64,000 nucleotides of DNA from Streptomyces seoulensis (lineage in GTDB: Bacteria > Actinomycetota > Actinomycetes > Streptomycetales > Streptomycetaceae), in contig CP054936.1 in the NCBI GenBank assembly GCA_013364255.1, positions 1,116,001 to 1,180,000 of the forward strand, in the 5' to 3' direction. A program made the position numbers and the translations under genes. Every line of letters begins with the position of its first letter. Position 1 is the stretch's first letter. The notes beneath the pieces were generated by a model. The model saw only the letters and a program-made list of their open reading frames with translations, made no database searches and was not told where the DNA came from. Below, piece after piece: positions 43,575-52,157 of the stretch.

Positions 43575-44239
43575 CGTGCCCCCTCCTTTCGCTGGGCGTT
43601 CCGCCGGCTCCGGAGAACCTCCGGGAGCAGGGGGACGAGAGACACGACGACGATCAGGGCGACCAGCGGCAGCAGGTAGTGGTCGACGTTCGGGATCGAC
43701 GACCCCAGCGCGTAACCCGCGAGGATCACCCCCACCGTCCACGCCAGACCGCCGACGACCTGCCAGAGCGTGAAGGTCCGCACGGGCACGCCCAGGACGC
43801 CGGCCAGCGGGTTCAGCACCGTGCGTACCACCGGGACGAAGCGGGCCAGCACGATCGCCTTGGCGTGTCCGTAGCGCCCGAGCAGTTCCTCGGCCCGCTC
43901 GGCGCCGTCGTGGAGCCGCCGCGACCGGCTGCGCGCGAGCAGCGAGCCACCCGCACGCCGACCGATCAGATAACCGCACTGAGCCCCGGCCAGCGCGCCG
44001 ACCACGGCGCAGAGCAGCAGGAAGCCCAGCGACAGACGGGCCGTTCCCTCCACCGGGCCCGTGGCCAGCAGCCCGGCCGTGAACAGCAGCGAGTCCCCCG
44101 GCAGGAAGAACCCGACGAGCAGTCCCGTCTCGGCGAACAGCACCACGCCCACGCCCAGCGCGCCGAACGCTGCCAGCAGGGATCTGGCGTCGAGCACGTT
44201 CACGGCGAGCTGTGCCGCCAGGTGCGTCGATGTCGTCAT
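43571..44239 (-). CDS. DedA-family membrane protein
   Basis: A 222-residue DedA/SNARE-associated-fold protein. ETGLLVGFFLPGDSLLFTAGLLA and YGHAKAIVLARFVPVVRTVLNPLAGVLGVP are the family hallmarks (membrane-embedded Glu/Asp and the Arg-rich helix). Several DedA proteins flip undecaprenyl phosphate or phospholipids, which fits the two PAP2 phosphatases in the same operon: together a lipid-carrier recycling unit. Start ATG 44239; ribosome site weak. Two BlaI-type operators lie upstream. Confidence 0.9.
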   Translation of the reverse strand: MTTSTHLAAQLAVNVLDARSLLAAFGALGVGVVLFAETGLLVGFFLPGDSLLFTAGLLATGPVEGTARLSLGFLLLCAVVGALAGAQCGYLIGRRAGGSLLARSRSRRLHDGAERAEELLGRYGHAKAIVLARFVPVVRTVLNPLAGVLGVPVRTFTLWQVVGGLAWTVGVILAGYALGSSIPNVDHYLLPLVALIVVVSLVPLLPEVLRSRRNAQRKEGAR

Positions 44240-44296
44240 TGAATCGCGGCCTCTTCCGTCGCGCGTCGTGGAGGGGGTGAGTGGCCCCATGTTCGA

Positions 44297-44329
44297 CTAC
44301 ATCACTGTAGACGGTCTACGTCACTGTAG
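44297..44329. promoter_or_regulatory. Tandem BlaI-type operators before the dedA operon
   Basis: CTACATCACTGTAG (44297-44310) and CTACGTCACTGTAG (44316-44329) both fit CTAC-N6-GTAG, spaced 19 bases start to start. They lie 58-90 bases upstream of the DedA start and 170-200 before the BlaI gene on the other strand. Confidence 0.75.
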
Positions 44330-44431
44330 ACGATGACGGGCGAGGCGCGGCGTTCCTGCGGGCGTAAGGAGGCGGGTGTCGCCCGCACGCGGCCTGGGCG
44401 TCCGGCTCCGGGCGGGAGCCTATGCTTACGT

Positions 44432-44445
44432 CTACAAGAAAGTAG
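44432..44445. promoter_or_regulatory. BlaI-type operator before the BlaI gene
   Basis: CTACAAGAAAGTAG, again CTAC-N6-GTAG, centred about 60 bases before the BlaI ATG and within TACGTCTACAAG, likely its promoter. Matches the tandem sites at 44297-44329, so one regulator probably binds all three. Confidence 0.75.
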
Positions 44446-44498
44446 TCCGATCGCTTCCGCTCGGGCGACGCGGGGTGCGGTGAACGGAAGGAGACGCC

Positions 44499-44873
44499 AT
44501 GGCGGACACGGAGGGCGAGCGCCGGCCCGCCAGGGAGCTGGAGGCCAGTGTGCTCGGGGTGCTGTGGGCCGCCGGCGCGCCACGGTCGGCCGCCGAGGTC
44601 AGAGCGGCGATACCCCAGGACCTGGCGCGCACCACCGTGGCCACCCTGCTGGGGCGGCTGTGCGCGAAGGGAATGGTGGGCCGCCGGCCCGGCCGACGCG
44701 GCTTCGTCTACTTCGCCGTGCAGGACGAGCACGGACTGACGGCCCGGCGCATGCATCGCGAGCTCGACCAGGGCGGCGGCGACCGCGGCCTGGTCCTGGC
44801 CCGGTTCGTCGAGGGACTCGATCCCCGCGACGAGGCCGAGCTGCGCCGCCTGCTGGAGGGCGGCGGATCGTGA
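44499..44873 (+). CDS. BlaI/MecI/CopY-family repressor
   Basis: A 124-residue winged-helix repressor: ASVLGVLWAAGAPRSAAEVRAAIPQDLARTTVATLLGRLCAKGMVGRRPGRRGFVYFAV, then a dimer-forming C-terminal helix region (LVLARFVEGLDPRDEAELRRLL). Such proteins are inactivated by proteolysis when the partner M56 sensor detects cell-wall damage. The stop overlaps the GTG of the M56 gene, the standard pairing. GGAAGGAG ribosome site. Likely controls itself and the divergent dedA-PAP2 operon through CTAC-N6-GTAG sites. Confidence 0.9.
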   Translation: MADTEGERRPARELEASVLGVLWAAGAPRSAAEVRAAIPQDLARTTVATLLGRLCAKGMVGRRPGRRGFVYFAVQDEHGLTARRMHRELDQGGGDRGLVLARFVEGLDPRDEAELRRLLEGGGS

Positions 44874-45811
44874 TCGTCCTCCTCGTCGTCCCGCTGCTGC
44901 TGCCCTGGGCGCTGCCGCCGCTGGCGCGCCGGACCGCCGAGCGGGTGCGTCCGGACGTCGCTCTGTGCGCGATCACCGGCGCCGCGGCCACGCTCGCCCT
45001 CGGGGTGGTCGCCTGCCTGGGCGTGCTCCTGCTCCCGCTCGTGCTCCGCCTGCCCCTGCTCGCCCAACTCGCGCACCTGCTCCATCCGCTGCGGGTGGGA
45101 CCGGCCTTCCTCACCTCGGCGGCCTCCTGTCTGGCGGCCGGAGCGCTCGGCGTCGCCGTGGCCGCCGGGGTGCGGGGCGCCGCGACGGAGGTGGCACGGC
45201 TGCGGGCGGTCCGCCGGTGCCTGGCGGGGCTGCCGCACGCCGGGGGCATGTGCGTCCTCGACGACGACCGGCCGGACGCCTTCGCCCTGCCGGCCGGCCT
45301 GCGCTCGCGGAGGCGGATCGTGGTGACGGCGGGCATGCTCCGCGCCCTCGACGCACGGGAGCGCGAAGCGCTCCTGGGCCACGAGCGCGCACACCTGGCC
45401 TCCCGTCACCACCTGTTCCTGGCCGTCGCCCAGCTGGCCGGCTGGTGCCATCCGGCCCTGGCCGCCGTCGTCGCCCACGCCTCATTCGCCGCCGAACGCG
45501 CCGCGGACGAGGCTGCCGCGCGGGTGTGCGGGGACCGGCGGCTGACGGCCCGGGCCGTCGGGCGCGCCGCCCTGGCCGTCGCCGCCCACCGGGCCGGCCC
45601 GACGCCACCGCTGTTCGCGGCCAAGGGCACCACCGGGCCGGTGCCGGCACGGGTCAGGGCCCTGCTCGCCCAGGCTCCCGCGCGTCGGATCGCTCCCGCC
45701 CTGCTGGCCATGACCCTCCTGTGCGCCGCGGCCGGCGCGTCGTCCCTCGCCGGTGCCCTCTGGGTGCACCACGGGATCGAGATCGCGCAGGGGGAGCGGC
45801 CGGCCGGCTGA
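44870..45811 (+). CDS. M56-family (BlaR1-like) membrane metalloprotease
   Basis: A 313-residue protein with three N-terminal membrane helices, a cytoplasmic zinc protease segment LLGHERAHLASRHH (His171-Glu-Arg-Ala-His175) and a final helix near the C-terminus. There is no penicillin-binding sensor domain, as usual for actinobacterial versions, so the signal is unknown. It is thought to cleave its BlaI partner. GTG 44870 overlaps the BlaI stop. It converges on a second M56 gene. Confidence 0.88.
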   Translation: MIVLLVVPLLLPWALPPLARRTAERVRPDVALCAITGAAATLALGVVACLGVLLLPLVLRLPLLAQLAHLLHPLRVGPAFLTSAASCLAAGALGVAVAAGVRGAATEVARLRAVRRCLAGLPHAGGMCVLDDDRPDAFALPAGLRSRRRIVVTAGMLRALDAREREALLGHERAHLASRHHLFLAVAQLAGWCHPALAAVVAHASFAAERAADEAAARVCGDRRLTARAVGRAALAVAAHRAGPTPPLFAAKGTTGPVPARVRALLAQAPARRIAPALLAMTLLCAAAGASSLAGALWVHHGIEIAQGERPAG

Positions 45812-45838
45812 CGCCGCGTGCCGCCGGGTGGGAGGGGC

Positions 45839-45890
45839 GCCCATGACGGCCCATGGCAGCCCATGACGGCCCAAGACGGCCCATGGCCCC
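45839..45890. repeat. Five-copy 10-bp tandem repeat
   Basis: CCATGACGGC, CCATGGCAGC, CCATGACGGC, CCAAGACGGC, CCATGGCCCC: five units of exactly 10 bases in the gap between two convergent M56 genes. The 10-base period matches a helical turn and not codons. Function unknown. Confidence 0.8.
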
Positions 45891-45970
45891 TGGCCTCCCT
45901 GAGCACGGCGGCGGAGGCGGCCGCGCACCGTTCCGCCCGGGGCGCCGCCGCGTGCGGCTCGGGCGGCGGG

Positions 45971-46918
45971 TCAGTGTCCGCGCACGGCGACGGCCGCGTA
46001 TTCCACGTACTCGTGGAGTCCGTAGGCCAGCGCGAGTGCCGCGAGAGCCGAGACGGCCACGGTCGCCGCCAGGCCCACGGCGGCCGCCCGGCGGGCTCCG
46101 CCCCGCGGCGCCGCGGGCTCCGGCAGGAGCAGTGCCTCGACCCGCCGGGGCACCGGCCCGCTCGCCACCGACAACCGCGGATACCCGCCGCCGGCACCGC
46201 GCGGGCGGGCCGCTCCGGCCAGCGCCGCCCGGGCGACGGCCGTCGCCACCGCCTTGCGGTCACCGACGGCGGCGGCGGCCTCTTCGTCCGCCCACCGTTC
46301 GAGGTGGAAGTCCAGCGGCCCCCGCAGACCGCGCACCGCGGGGTGCACGGTCGCGCCGAGGTCGGTCAGCAAGGACAGGAAGTGGTGGCGGCCCGACAAG
46401 TGGGCGCGTTCGTGGGCCAACAGGGCCGCACGTTCGACCGGTTCCAGCGCCCGCACCATGCCGGCGGTCACCACGATCCGGCCGGGGCGGCCCCGGTGGC
46501 CGGGGAGCGCGAAGGCGTCCACGTCCTCGTCCGGCAGCATCAGCAGATCCCCGTCGCCCGCGCCCCCAGCGGCCGACCGCCACGCTTCCCCGAGCAGGGA
46601 CCGGTGCCTGGCCCAGCGCCGGACCAGCAGAACCGCCTGAACCGTCATGATCAGCGCGGCCGCGCACGCCACCGGAACCGCCGCCGGCCACACCGCGAGC
46701 ACACGAGGCAGGGACACGTGTTCCAGCGAGGCGAGGAACGGCACCTGGAACAGGCCGATCAGGGCCGCGATCGTGCCGCCGGCCATCAACACCGCCGCGC
46801 TCGCCAGCGCCCAGCACGCCTCACGCGGCCGGAGCCCCGCGGCCAGACGCCGGGCGACGGGGGCGGCGCCCCACGGGAACGCGAGCGCCGCCACGACCAG
46901 GATCAGCGCGTACGTCAC
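45971..46918 (-). CDS. M56-family membrane metalloprotease (second)
   Basis: A 315-residue protein, a paralogue of the convergent M56 gene: N-terminal helices (TYALILVVAALAFPWGAAPV, VLMAGGTIAALIGLFQVPFL), the zinc motif LLAHERAHLSGRHH, the second-shell region ERWADEEAAAAVGD, and a C-terminal helix. GTG 46918 overlaps the stop of its BlaI partner (GTGA). The two BlaI-M56 modules face each other tail to tail. Confidence 0.87.
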   Translation of the reverse strand: MTYALILVVAALAFPWGAAPVARRLAAGLRPREACWALASAAVLMAGGTIAALIGLFQVPFLASLEHVSLPRVLAVWPAAVPVACAAALIMTVQAVLLVRRWARHRSLLGEAWRSAAGGAGDGDLLMLPDEDVDAFALPGHRGRPGRIVVTAGMVRALEPVERAALLAHERAHLSGRHHFLSLLTDLGATVHPAVRGLRGPLDFHLERWADEEAAAAVGDRKAVATAVARAALAGAARPRGAGGGYPRLSVASGPVPRRVEALLLPEPAAPRGGARRAAAVGLAATVAVSALAALALAYGLHEYVEYAAVAVRGH

Positions 46919-47298
46919 CCGGACTCGTCCCCGGCTTCCAGAAGAAGGCGTCGCAGCGTCTCCTCGTCGTCCTCGGAGAGGGAGGACACGAACCGCTTCA
47001 GCACCAGATCGCGCCGCGGCTCGCTCTCCAGTTCGCGCCGCATGCGCCCGGCGACGAGTCCGGCCGCGTCCTCCACCGGCTCGTAGGCGAAGCCGCGTCC
47101 GGCGGGGGTACGGCGCAGCGTGCCCTTCTCGTACAGGCGGGTCAGGATGGTGGCCATCGTCGTCCTGGCCAGTCCCTTGCCGAGGGCGGCGTTGACCTGC
47201 TGCGCGGTCATCGGCCGACCGGCCTGCCAGAGCACCGCCAGCACGTCCGCGAGAAGCTCGCCGTGCGGACGTCTCTCGTCCCGACGTTTGTCCGACAC
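46915..47298 (-). CDS. BlaI/MecI/CopY-family repressor (second)
   Basis: A 127-residue winged-helix repressor (LADVLAVLWQAGRPMTAQQVNAALGKGLARTTMATILTRLYEKGTLRRTPAGRGFAYEPV). It pairs with the downstream M56 gene. GTG 47298 is the best start by family length; its ribosome site is weak and the frame is open to 47412. I found no CTAC-N6-GTAG site in front of it, so its DNA target may differ from that of the first module. Confidence 0.83.
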   Translation of the reverse strand: MSDKRRDERRPHGELLADVLAVLWQAGRPMTAQQVNAALGKGLARTTMATILTRLYEKGTLRRTPAGRGFAYEPVEDAAGLVAGRMRRELESEPRRDLVLKRFVSSLSEDDEETLRRLLLEAGDESG

Positions 47299-47622
47299 CT
47301 CTGTCCCGTCCTCCCACACCCGCGGTGACGCGGCGAGCCGCCGCGCCTCGCACCTGACGGCGGCCGCGTGCGCGTCGACACGTGGCGCGGCCGGTCCTCC
47401 AGGCACGGTCAATCTACCCGCCCTGCCGCCGGGCCGGTCCGCCCTCGCCCGCTCCCGTGGTGCGGGCGCGCAAATAAATAGGGATACGTAGAAGCCCGCA
47501 CACGGATAGCTCCCGCGGGGGCGCCGGAGGGAGAGTGCCGCAGCGACGACGCAAGATCCGCCGCGTCACCGCTGCCGCTGCCCACAGGCAGCGGACTCCC
47601 TTCCCCCCTCAAGGAGTCCTCC
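47299..47622. promoter_or_regulatory. Divergent promoter spacer before BlaI and the M4 protease
   Basis: 324 bases between divergent genes. AAATAAATAGGGATACGTAG near 47471 is AT-rich compared with its surroundings and is the best promoter candidate, but I cannot assign its direction. No clear operator dyad is seen. Confidence 0.4.
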
Positions 47623-49422
47623 ATGCGTGGAGCCCCCATACGCACTTCCGTGGCCGTTGTCATGGCGGCAACAACCCTGTGGGGTGCGAGTGCGCTCAGC
47701 TCGGCCTCCGCCGCTCCCGGCCGGCCCGCGCAGGCCGCCGGAACCCTCGCGTCGCGCCACGCCTCCGCCGCCGTCGTGGCCGCCGCCGAAGCCGCCGCGC
47801 ACGCCCATGGAGCGGCGACCGGCGTGAGCGAGGACGACGTACTGAAGGCCACGGACGCCCTGGAGGACGCCGGCGGCAGGAAGCACGTCCGCTTCCAGCG
47901 CACGCACGACGGCCTCGCGGTGCTGGGCGCCGACCTGATCATCCACCTGGACGCCCGGAACCAGTACCTGGGTGTGACCCGGGCGACCGACCGCGCGATC
48001 TCCGTCTCCACCACCACACCGAAGAAGTCCGCCGCCGACGCCCGGGCCACGGCCGCCGACGCGGCCGGGGGCACGGCGGGCAAGGCCGAACTGGTCGTCA
48101 GCGCCCTGGCGGACAAGGCGCCGGTGCTCGCCTACCGGATACGTGTCACCGGCAAGGCGACCTCGAACGACACCGGCGTGCGGGACGTCGTCGTCGACGC
48201 CGCCACCGGCAAGGTGCTGAGCAACGCCCCGGTCGCGGACGCGTTCCTGGCCCCCTCGACGCTCGCCAAGCTCAACAAGGCGGCGCAGGCGCCCGCTTCC
48301 CCGCCGCCGGCCACCGGCGCCCCGCTCGCGGGCGGCGGCAAGCCGCAGCCCGCCGCGGCCGCCGCGGGAACCGACATCAGCGGCAACTCGCTCTACAGCG
48401 GCACCGTCACCCTCACCGCCTCGCCCTACACCGACGGCCAGGGCACGAAGTGGAACATCCTGCGCGACCCCAGCCGCGCCAACACCGAGGTCCGCGACGC
48501 CAACGGCCAGCAGGCCAAGAAGTTCTCGGACGGCCAGCTCATCGGCACCACCGGCACCACCATCGGCAACGGGTCCACCAGCAACCGCACCACGGTCGCC
48601 GTGGACGCCATGTACGGCATCACCAAGACCCTCGACTTCTACAAGAACACGTTCGGCCGGGACGGCATCGGCGGCAACGGCGGCGGCGCCTACGGCATGG
48701 TCCACTGGGGCTCGAAGGTGGGCAACGCCTTCTGGAGCCCCGACTGCGGCTGCATGGAGTACGGCGACGGAGACGGCAGCACCTTCAAGAACCCGCTGGT
48801 CGTGCTGGACGTCACCGGTCATGAGCTGACGCACGGAGTGGTCGACGCCACCGCGAACCTCCAGCCCACCCGCATCGACAGCAGGGGCAACCAGTTCGGC
48901 GAGCCCGGCGCCCTCAACGAGTCGCTGGCCGACATCTTCGGCACCGGCATGGAGTTCGCGACGAACAACTCCAAGAACCCGCCCAACTACCTGCTCGGCG
49001 AGAAGCTCGGCCTGGCCCAGGGCTTCCTGCGCCGCCTGGACCAGCCCTCCCTCGACAAGCTCGAAGGCACCGTCGACTACTGGTCCTCGAAGGCGTACGA
49101 CACCGAGGTGCACGCGGGCTCCGGTATCTCCTCCCACGCCTTCTACCTGCTCGCCGAAGGCAGCGGCAAGAAGACCATCGGCGACGTCGCCTACAACTCC
49201 GCCACCTACGACGGCGCCGCCGTCACCGGCATCGGACGGGCGAAGGCGCTGAACATCTTCTACACCGCCCTGACGAGCTACATGGTCTCCACCACCGACT
49301 TCCACGGCGCCCGCACCGCCACCCTCAACGCCGCCAAGGACCTCTACGGCGCCGGCAGCACCGAGTACCAGACCGTCAACCGGGCCTGGGCCGCCGTCAA
49401 CGTCACCGCCGCCAACGGCTGA
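47623..49422 (+). CDS. Secreted M4-family (thermolysin-type) metalloprotease
   Basis: A 599-residue preproprotein. Signal peptide to about SSASA (30); FTP and PepSY-like propeptide (KHVRFQRTHDGLAVLGADLI, later AYRIRVTGKA); catalytic M4 domain from about 255. Zinc ligands in VTGHELTHGV (His400, His404; Glu401 catalytic) and Glu433 in GALNESLADIFG; the gap between them is about nine residues longer than in thermolysin. The second histidine region is SGISSHAFYLLAEG. AAGGAG precedes ATG 47623. An extracellular protease for protein degradation. Confidence 0.92.
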   Translation: MRGAPIRTSVAVVMAATTLWGASALSSASAAPGRPAQAAGTLASRHASAAVVAAAEAAAHAHGAATGVSEDDVLKATDALEDAGGRKHVRFQRTHDGLAVLGADLIIHLDARNQYLGVTRATDRAISVSTTTPKKSAADARATAADAAGGTAGKAELVVSALADKAPVLAYRIRVTGKATSNDTGVRDVVVDAATGKVLSNAPVADAFLAPSTLAKLNKAAQAPASPPPATGAPLAGGGKPQPAAAAAGTDISGNSLYSGTVTLTASPYTDGQGTKWNILRDPSRANTEVRDANGQQAKKFSDGQLIGTTGTTIGNGSTSNRTTVAVDAMYGITKTLDFYKNTFGRDGIGGNGGGAYGMVHWGSKVGNAFWSPDCGCMEYGDGDGSTFKNPLVVLDVTGHELTHGVVDATANLQPTRIDSRGNQFGEPGALNESLADIFGTGMEFATNNSKNPPNYLLGEKLGLAQGFLRRLDQPSLDKLEGTVDYWSSKAYDTEVHAGSGISSHAFYLLAEGSGKKTIGDVAYNSATYDGAAVTGIGRAKALNIFYTALTSYMVSTTDFHGARTATLNAAKDLYGAGSTEYQTVNRAWAAVNVTAANG

Positions 49423-49621
49423 CCGACCGGTCCGCCGGCGCGCGGCGGCGGCCGGGCACGAGCGGAACGGGTGACGGCACCCCGTCCCGGCTCCGCCGCA
49501 GGCACGGCCGCCGACACCCTCCACACCCCCCGCAGGCAGCGGGCCGCCATCCTCGCGGCCCGCTGTCCGGCTGTGCGGGACACCCGCCCAGCATTCCCCC
49601 ACACCCCCCGGGAGGGCCACC

Positions 49622-51190
49622 ATGCGGCCTCTTCGCACACGTATCATCACGGCACTGCTGGTGCTCACGGCGGCCGCGGCAGGCGGCCGGCAACTGCTCG
49701 CGGAACAGGAGGAGGACCAGGAGGCGATCACGGTGGGAACGACGGAACCCGTCACCTCACTGGACCCGGCCGGCGCGTACGACTCCGGTTCCTGGGCCCT
49801 GTTCAGCAACGTCTTCCAGGCGTTACTGACCTTCGAGCCGGGCGACACGACCCCGGTGCCGGACGCCGCCGAGAAGTGCGGCTTCCAGGACGACGGCCTG
49901 CGGCTCTTCCGCTGCACGCTGCGGCACGGCATCAGATTCCCGAGCGGGCGCGAGATGACCGCGGCGGACGTGACGTACTCCTTCGACCGGATCAGGCGGA
50001 TCGACTCCGACCTCGGCCCGGCCTCCCTCTTCACGACGCTCGGCTCGGTGACCGCCGACGACAGCCGGACGGTCACGTTCCACCTGTCGACCCCGGACGC
50101 CACCTTCCCGCTGAAAGTCGCGACCGGAGCCGCTTCCATCGTGGACCGGGAGACCTACCCGGCCGCCTCCCTGCGCGCCGGCTCCGCGGTCGACGGCACC
50201 GGCCCGTACACGCTGACCGCGTACACCAAGGACCGTACGGCGGACCTGAAGCCGAACCCTCACTACAAGGGCTACCTGCACCGGACCGGAAGCCCGATCA
50301 GGCTCCGCTACTACTCCGACGCCCACGCGCTCGCCCGCGCCTGGAGCGCGCGGCAGGTCGACGTCACCAGCCGCACGCTCCCCGTGGACCTGCTCGCGGA
50401 ACTCAACCCCGGCAACCCCGCGCAGCGGGTGGCCGAGGGCGACACCGCCCAGACGCACAACCTCTACCTCAACACCCGGGGCGGCTCTCCCCTGCACGAC
50501 CCACGTGTGCGCCGCGCCCTGGCCTGGCTGGTCGACCGGGAGGCCCTCGCCTACACCGTGTACCGCAACACGGTCGATCCGCTGTACTCGGTCATCCCGA
50601 GGGGCATGACCGGACACACCACACCGTTCTTCGACCGCTACCCGGGAGCCCCGAGCGCCGGGAAGGCCCGCGCGCTGCTCGCCGAGGCCGGGGTGAGCCT
50701 GCCGGTGCACGTCAGTCTCGGCTACGACCGCGGCCGCGGCGTCGGCGTGAGCGCCAGGGAGGCGGCCGCGCTGAAGAGGCAGTTGCAGACGGGCGGCCTC
50801 TTCGCCGTGGACGTCAAGGGCTATGAGTGGGCGGACTTCCAGCGGCGGTGGGCGGCGGGGAGGATGGACGCGTGGGCGGTGAGCTGGGTGGCCGACTACC
50901 CCGACCCGGAGACCTTCGGCGCCGCACTCGTCGAGACCGGCTCCTCGATGAACACCGGGTACAGCAACGACCAGGTCGACCGTCTCGTACGCCGCACCAG
51001 GGGGCTCGCCGACCGGGGCGGGACCGTGGACGCCTTCGGTGCGCTCCAGACCCGGGTGGCCCAGGACGTGCCCCTGATTCCCCTGTGGCAGCGCAAGGAC
51101 TACGTGGTGAGCACCTCGTACGTGGGCGGCGGGCAGTACTTGCAGGACGGCACCGGCGTCTTCCGGCTGTGGCGGCTGAGGCGGACCTGA
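49622..51190 (+). CDS. Extracellular solute-binding protein, family 5 (oligopeptide type)
   Basis: A 522-residue binding protein. ITVGTTEPVTSLDPAGAYDS, then CTLRHGIRFPSGREMTAADVTYSFDRI and NTRGGSPLHDPRVRRALAWLVDREAL are family 5 hallmarks; it binds peptides or similar solutes. The N-terminus has a hydrophobic segment (ITALLVLTAAAAGG) but no lipobox cysteine, unlike most Gram-positive members, so it is either membrane-tethered or secreted. No permease or ATPase genes adjoin it. GGGAGG before ATG 49622. It follows the M4 protease by 199 bases and may take up its products (inference). Confidence 0.87.
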   Translation: MRPLRTRIITALLVLTAAAAGGRQLLAEQEEDQEAITVGTTEPVTSLDPAGAYDSGSWALFSNVFQALLTFEPGDTTPVPDAAEKCGFQDDGLRLFRCTLRHGIRFPSGREMTAADVTYSFDRIRRIDSDLGPASLFTTLGSVTADDSRTVTFHLSTPDATFPLKVATGAASIVDRETYPAASLRAGSAVDGTGPYTLTAYTKDRTADLKPNPHYKGYLHRTGSPIRLRYYSDAHALARAWSARQVDVTSRTLPVDLLAELNPGNPAQRVAEGDTAQTHNLYLNTRGGSPLHDPRVRRALAWLVDREALAYTVYRNTVDPLYSVIPRGMTGHTTPFFDRYPGAPSAGKARALLAEAGVSLPVHVSLGYDRGRGVGVSAREAAALKRQLQTGGLFAVDVKGYEWADFQRRWAAGRMDAWAVSWVADYPDPETFGAALVETGSSMNTGYSNDQVDRLVRRTRGLADRGGTVDAFGALQTRVAQDVPLIPLWQRKDYVVSTSYVGGGQYLQDGTGVFRLWRLRRT

Positions 51191-51249
51191 TCGCCCGCGC
51201 GCCGGCGGTGACGTGCGGGCGGCACGGCGCCGCCGGCGGCGCGGACGTG

Positions 51250-51284
51250 CCGGCGCCCCGTGCCCGGCAGGCACGGGGCGCCGG
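51250..51284. terminator. Bidirectional terminator hairpin
   Basis: A perfect 14-bp stem, CCGGCGCCCCGTGC (51250-51263) / GCACGGGGCGCCGG (51271-51284), with a 7-base loop. It lies between the convergent binding-protein and membrane-anchored genes. Confidence 0.85.
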
Positions 51285-51294
51285 TGAGCGTGGG

Positions 51295-52152
51295 TCAGAC
51301 CGCGACGCCGCGGCGGCGCGTGACCAGGGTGATCAGGGCCGCGCCGGCTCCGGCCGCGGCGACCCCGCCGCCGCCCACGAGCAGGGCGCGCGGGGTGGCG
51401 TCGTCCGCCGAGGCGGTGCCGGTGGCCGGGGTGACACCGCCGAACTTGTGGGACCGCTGGTAGGCGGACCCGGGCAGCTTGTCGGCGTACCGCTCGTGCA
51501 CCAGCTGCCGGTAGGCGGCGAGCGAGGCGCCGTGCTCGCCCACCGACGCGCGGGCGGCCGCGTTGAGCGGCAGGACCCGCTGGCCGGACACCCGGTACCA
51601 GGCGTTGATCTGCGGTTCGGTGAAGGCGTAGCCGTCCTTGGCCTGGGCGGTGTAGGACAGTTCGTCGGTGCCCTGGGCCATGCCGACGACGGCGAAGCCG
51701 TGCTGCTGCGGCTCGACCCGGGCGACGGCCTGCTGCCCGTCGGCGGAGACGGACCGCACGGCCAGGTAGGCGACCTGGGCCGGCGCGCTGTCGGCCCGGC
51801 CGGTGACGAAGTCGGCGCTCAGCGAGTAGACCGGGACCGCGTCGCCGCTCGCCTCGGGGGCCTTGGCCTTGGCCTGGGAGGTGATGTCGGCGCGGGCGGC
51901 CTGGTCCACGGGCATGCGGCGGGCGCGCTGGTCGAGGTGGACGAAGAAGCGGCCGGCCATGCTCCGTCCGGCGGCGGAGTCCGCCGCGTGCGCGGCCTGG
52001 GCGAGGTCGGCTGCGGAGGGCGCCTTCGGGGCCGGTACGGGCAGGTCGGCGGCGTGCGCGGAGCCGGTGCCGAGGAACAGGGCGAGGCTCACACCCGCAC
52101 CGGCGGCGAGCGAGGTGGCGGCCGTCAGGACGCGGCGGGAGTTCTTCTTCAT
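51295..52152 (-). CDS. Exported, C-terminally anchored protein of unknown function
   Basis: A 285-residue protein: signal peptide to AHA (about 36), a soluble domain (AGRFFVHLDQRARRMPVDQAAR, VAYLAVRSVSADGQQAVARVE, DGYAFTEPQINAWYRVSGQR), a Thr/Ala linker, then LLVGGGGVAAAGAGAALITLV and RRRG, a single C-terminal membrane helix with a basic stop. No family recognised. It starts five bases after the C39-like protease stop, so it is its operon partner: an inhibitor, substrate or anchor are possibilities. ATG 52152 has GGAG nine bases upstream. Confidence 0.7.
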   Translation of the reverse strand: MKKNSRRVLTAATSLAAGAGVSLALFLGTGSAHAADLPVPAPKAPSAADLAQAAHAADSAAGRSMAGRFFVHLDQRARRMPVDQAARADITSQAKAKAPEASGDAVPVYSLSADFVTGRADSAPAQVAYLAVRSVSADGQQAVARVEPQQHGFAVVGMAQGTDELSYTAQAKDGYAFTEPQINAWYRVSGQRVLPLNAAARASVGEHGASLAAYRQLVHERYADKLPGSAYQRSHKFGGVTPATGTASADDATPRALLVGGGGVAAAGAGAALITLVTRRRGVAV

Positions 52153-52157
52153 GCCGA

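Noticed and set aside
45839..45890. CRISPR-like array
   Set aside because: The units are directly tandem with no unique spacers; no cas genes are present anywhere in the window.
47566..50139. 857-residue minus-strand open frame
   Set aside because: Antisense to the M4 protease and binding-protein genes, both of which have full motifs, signals and ribosome sites.
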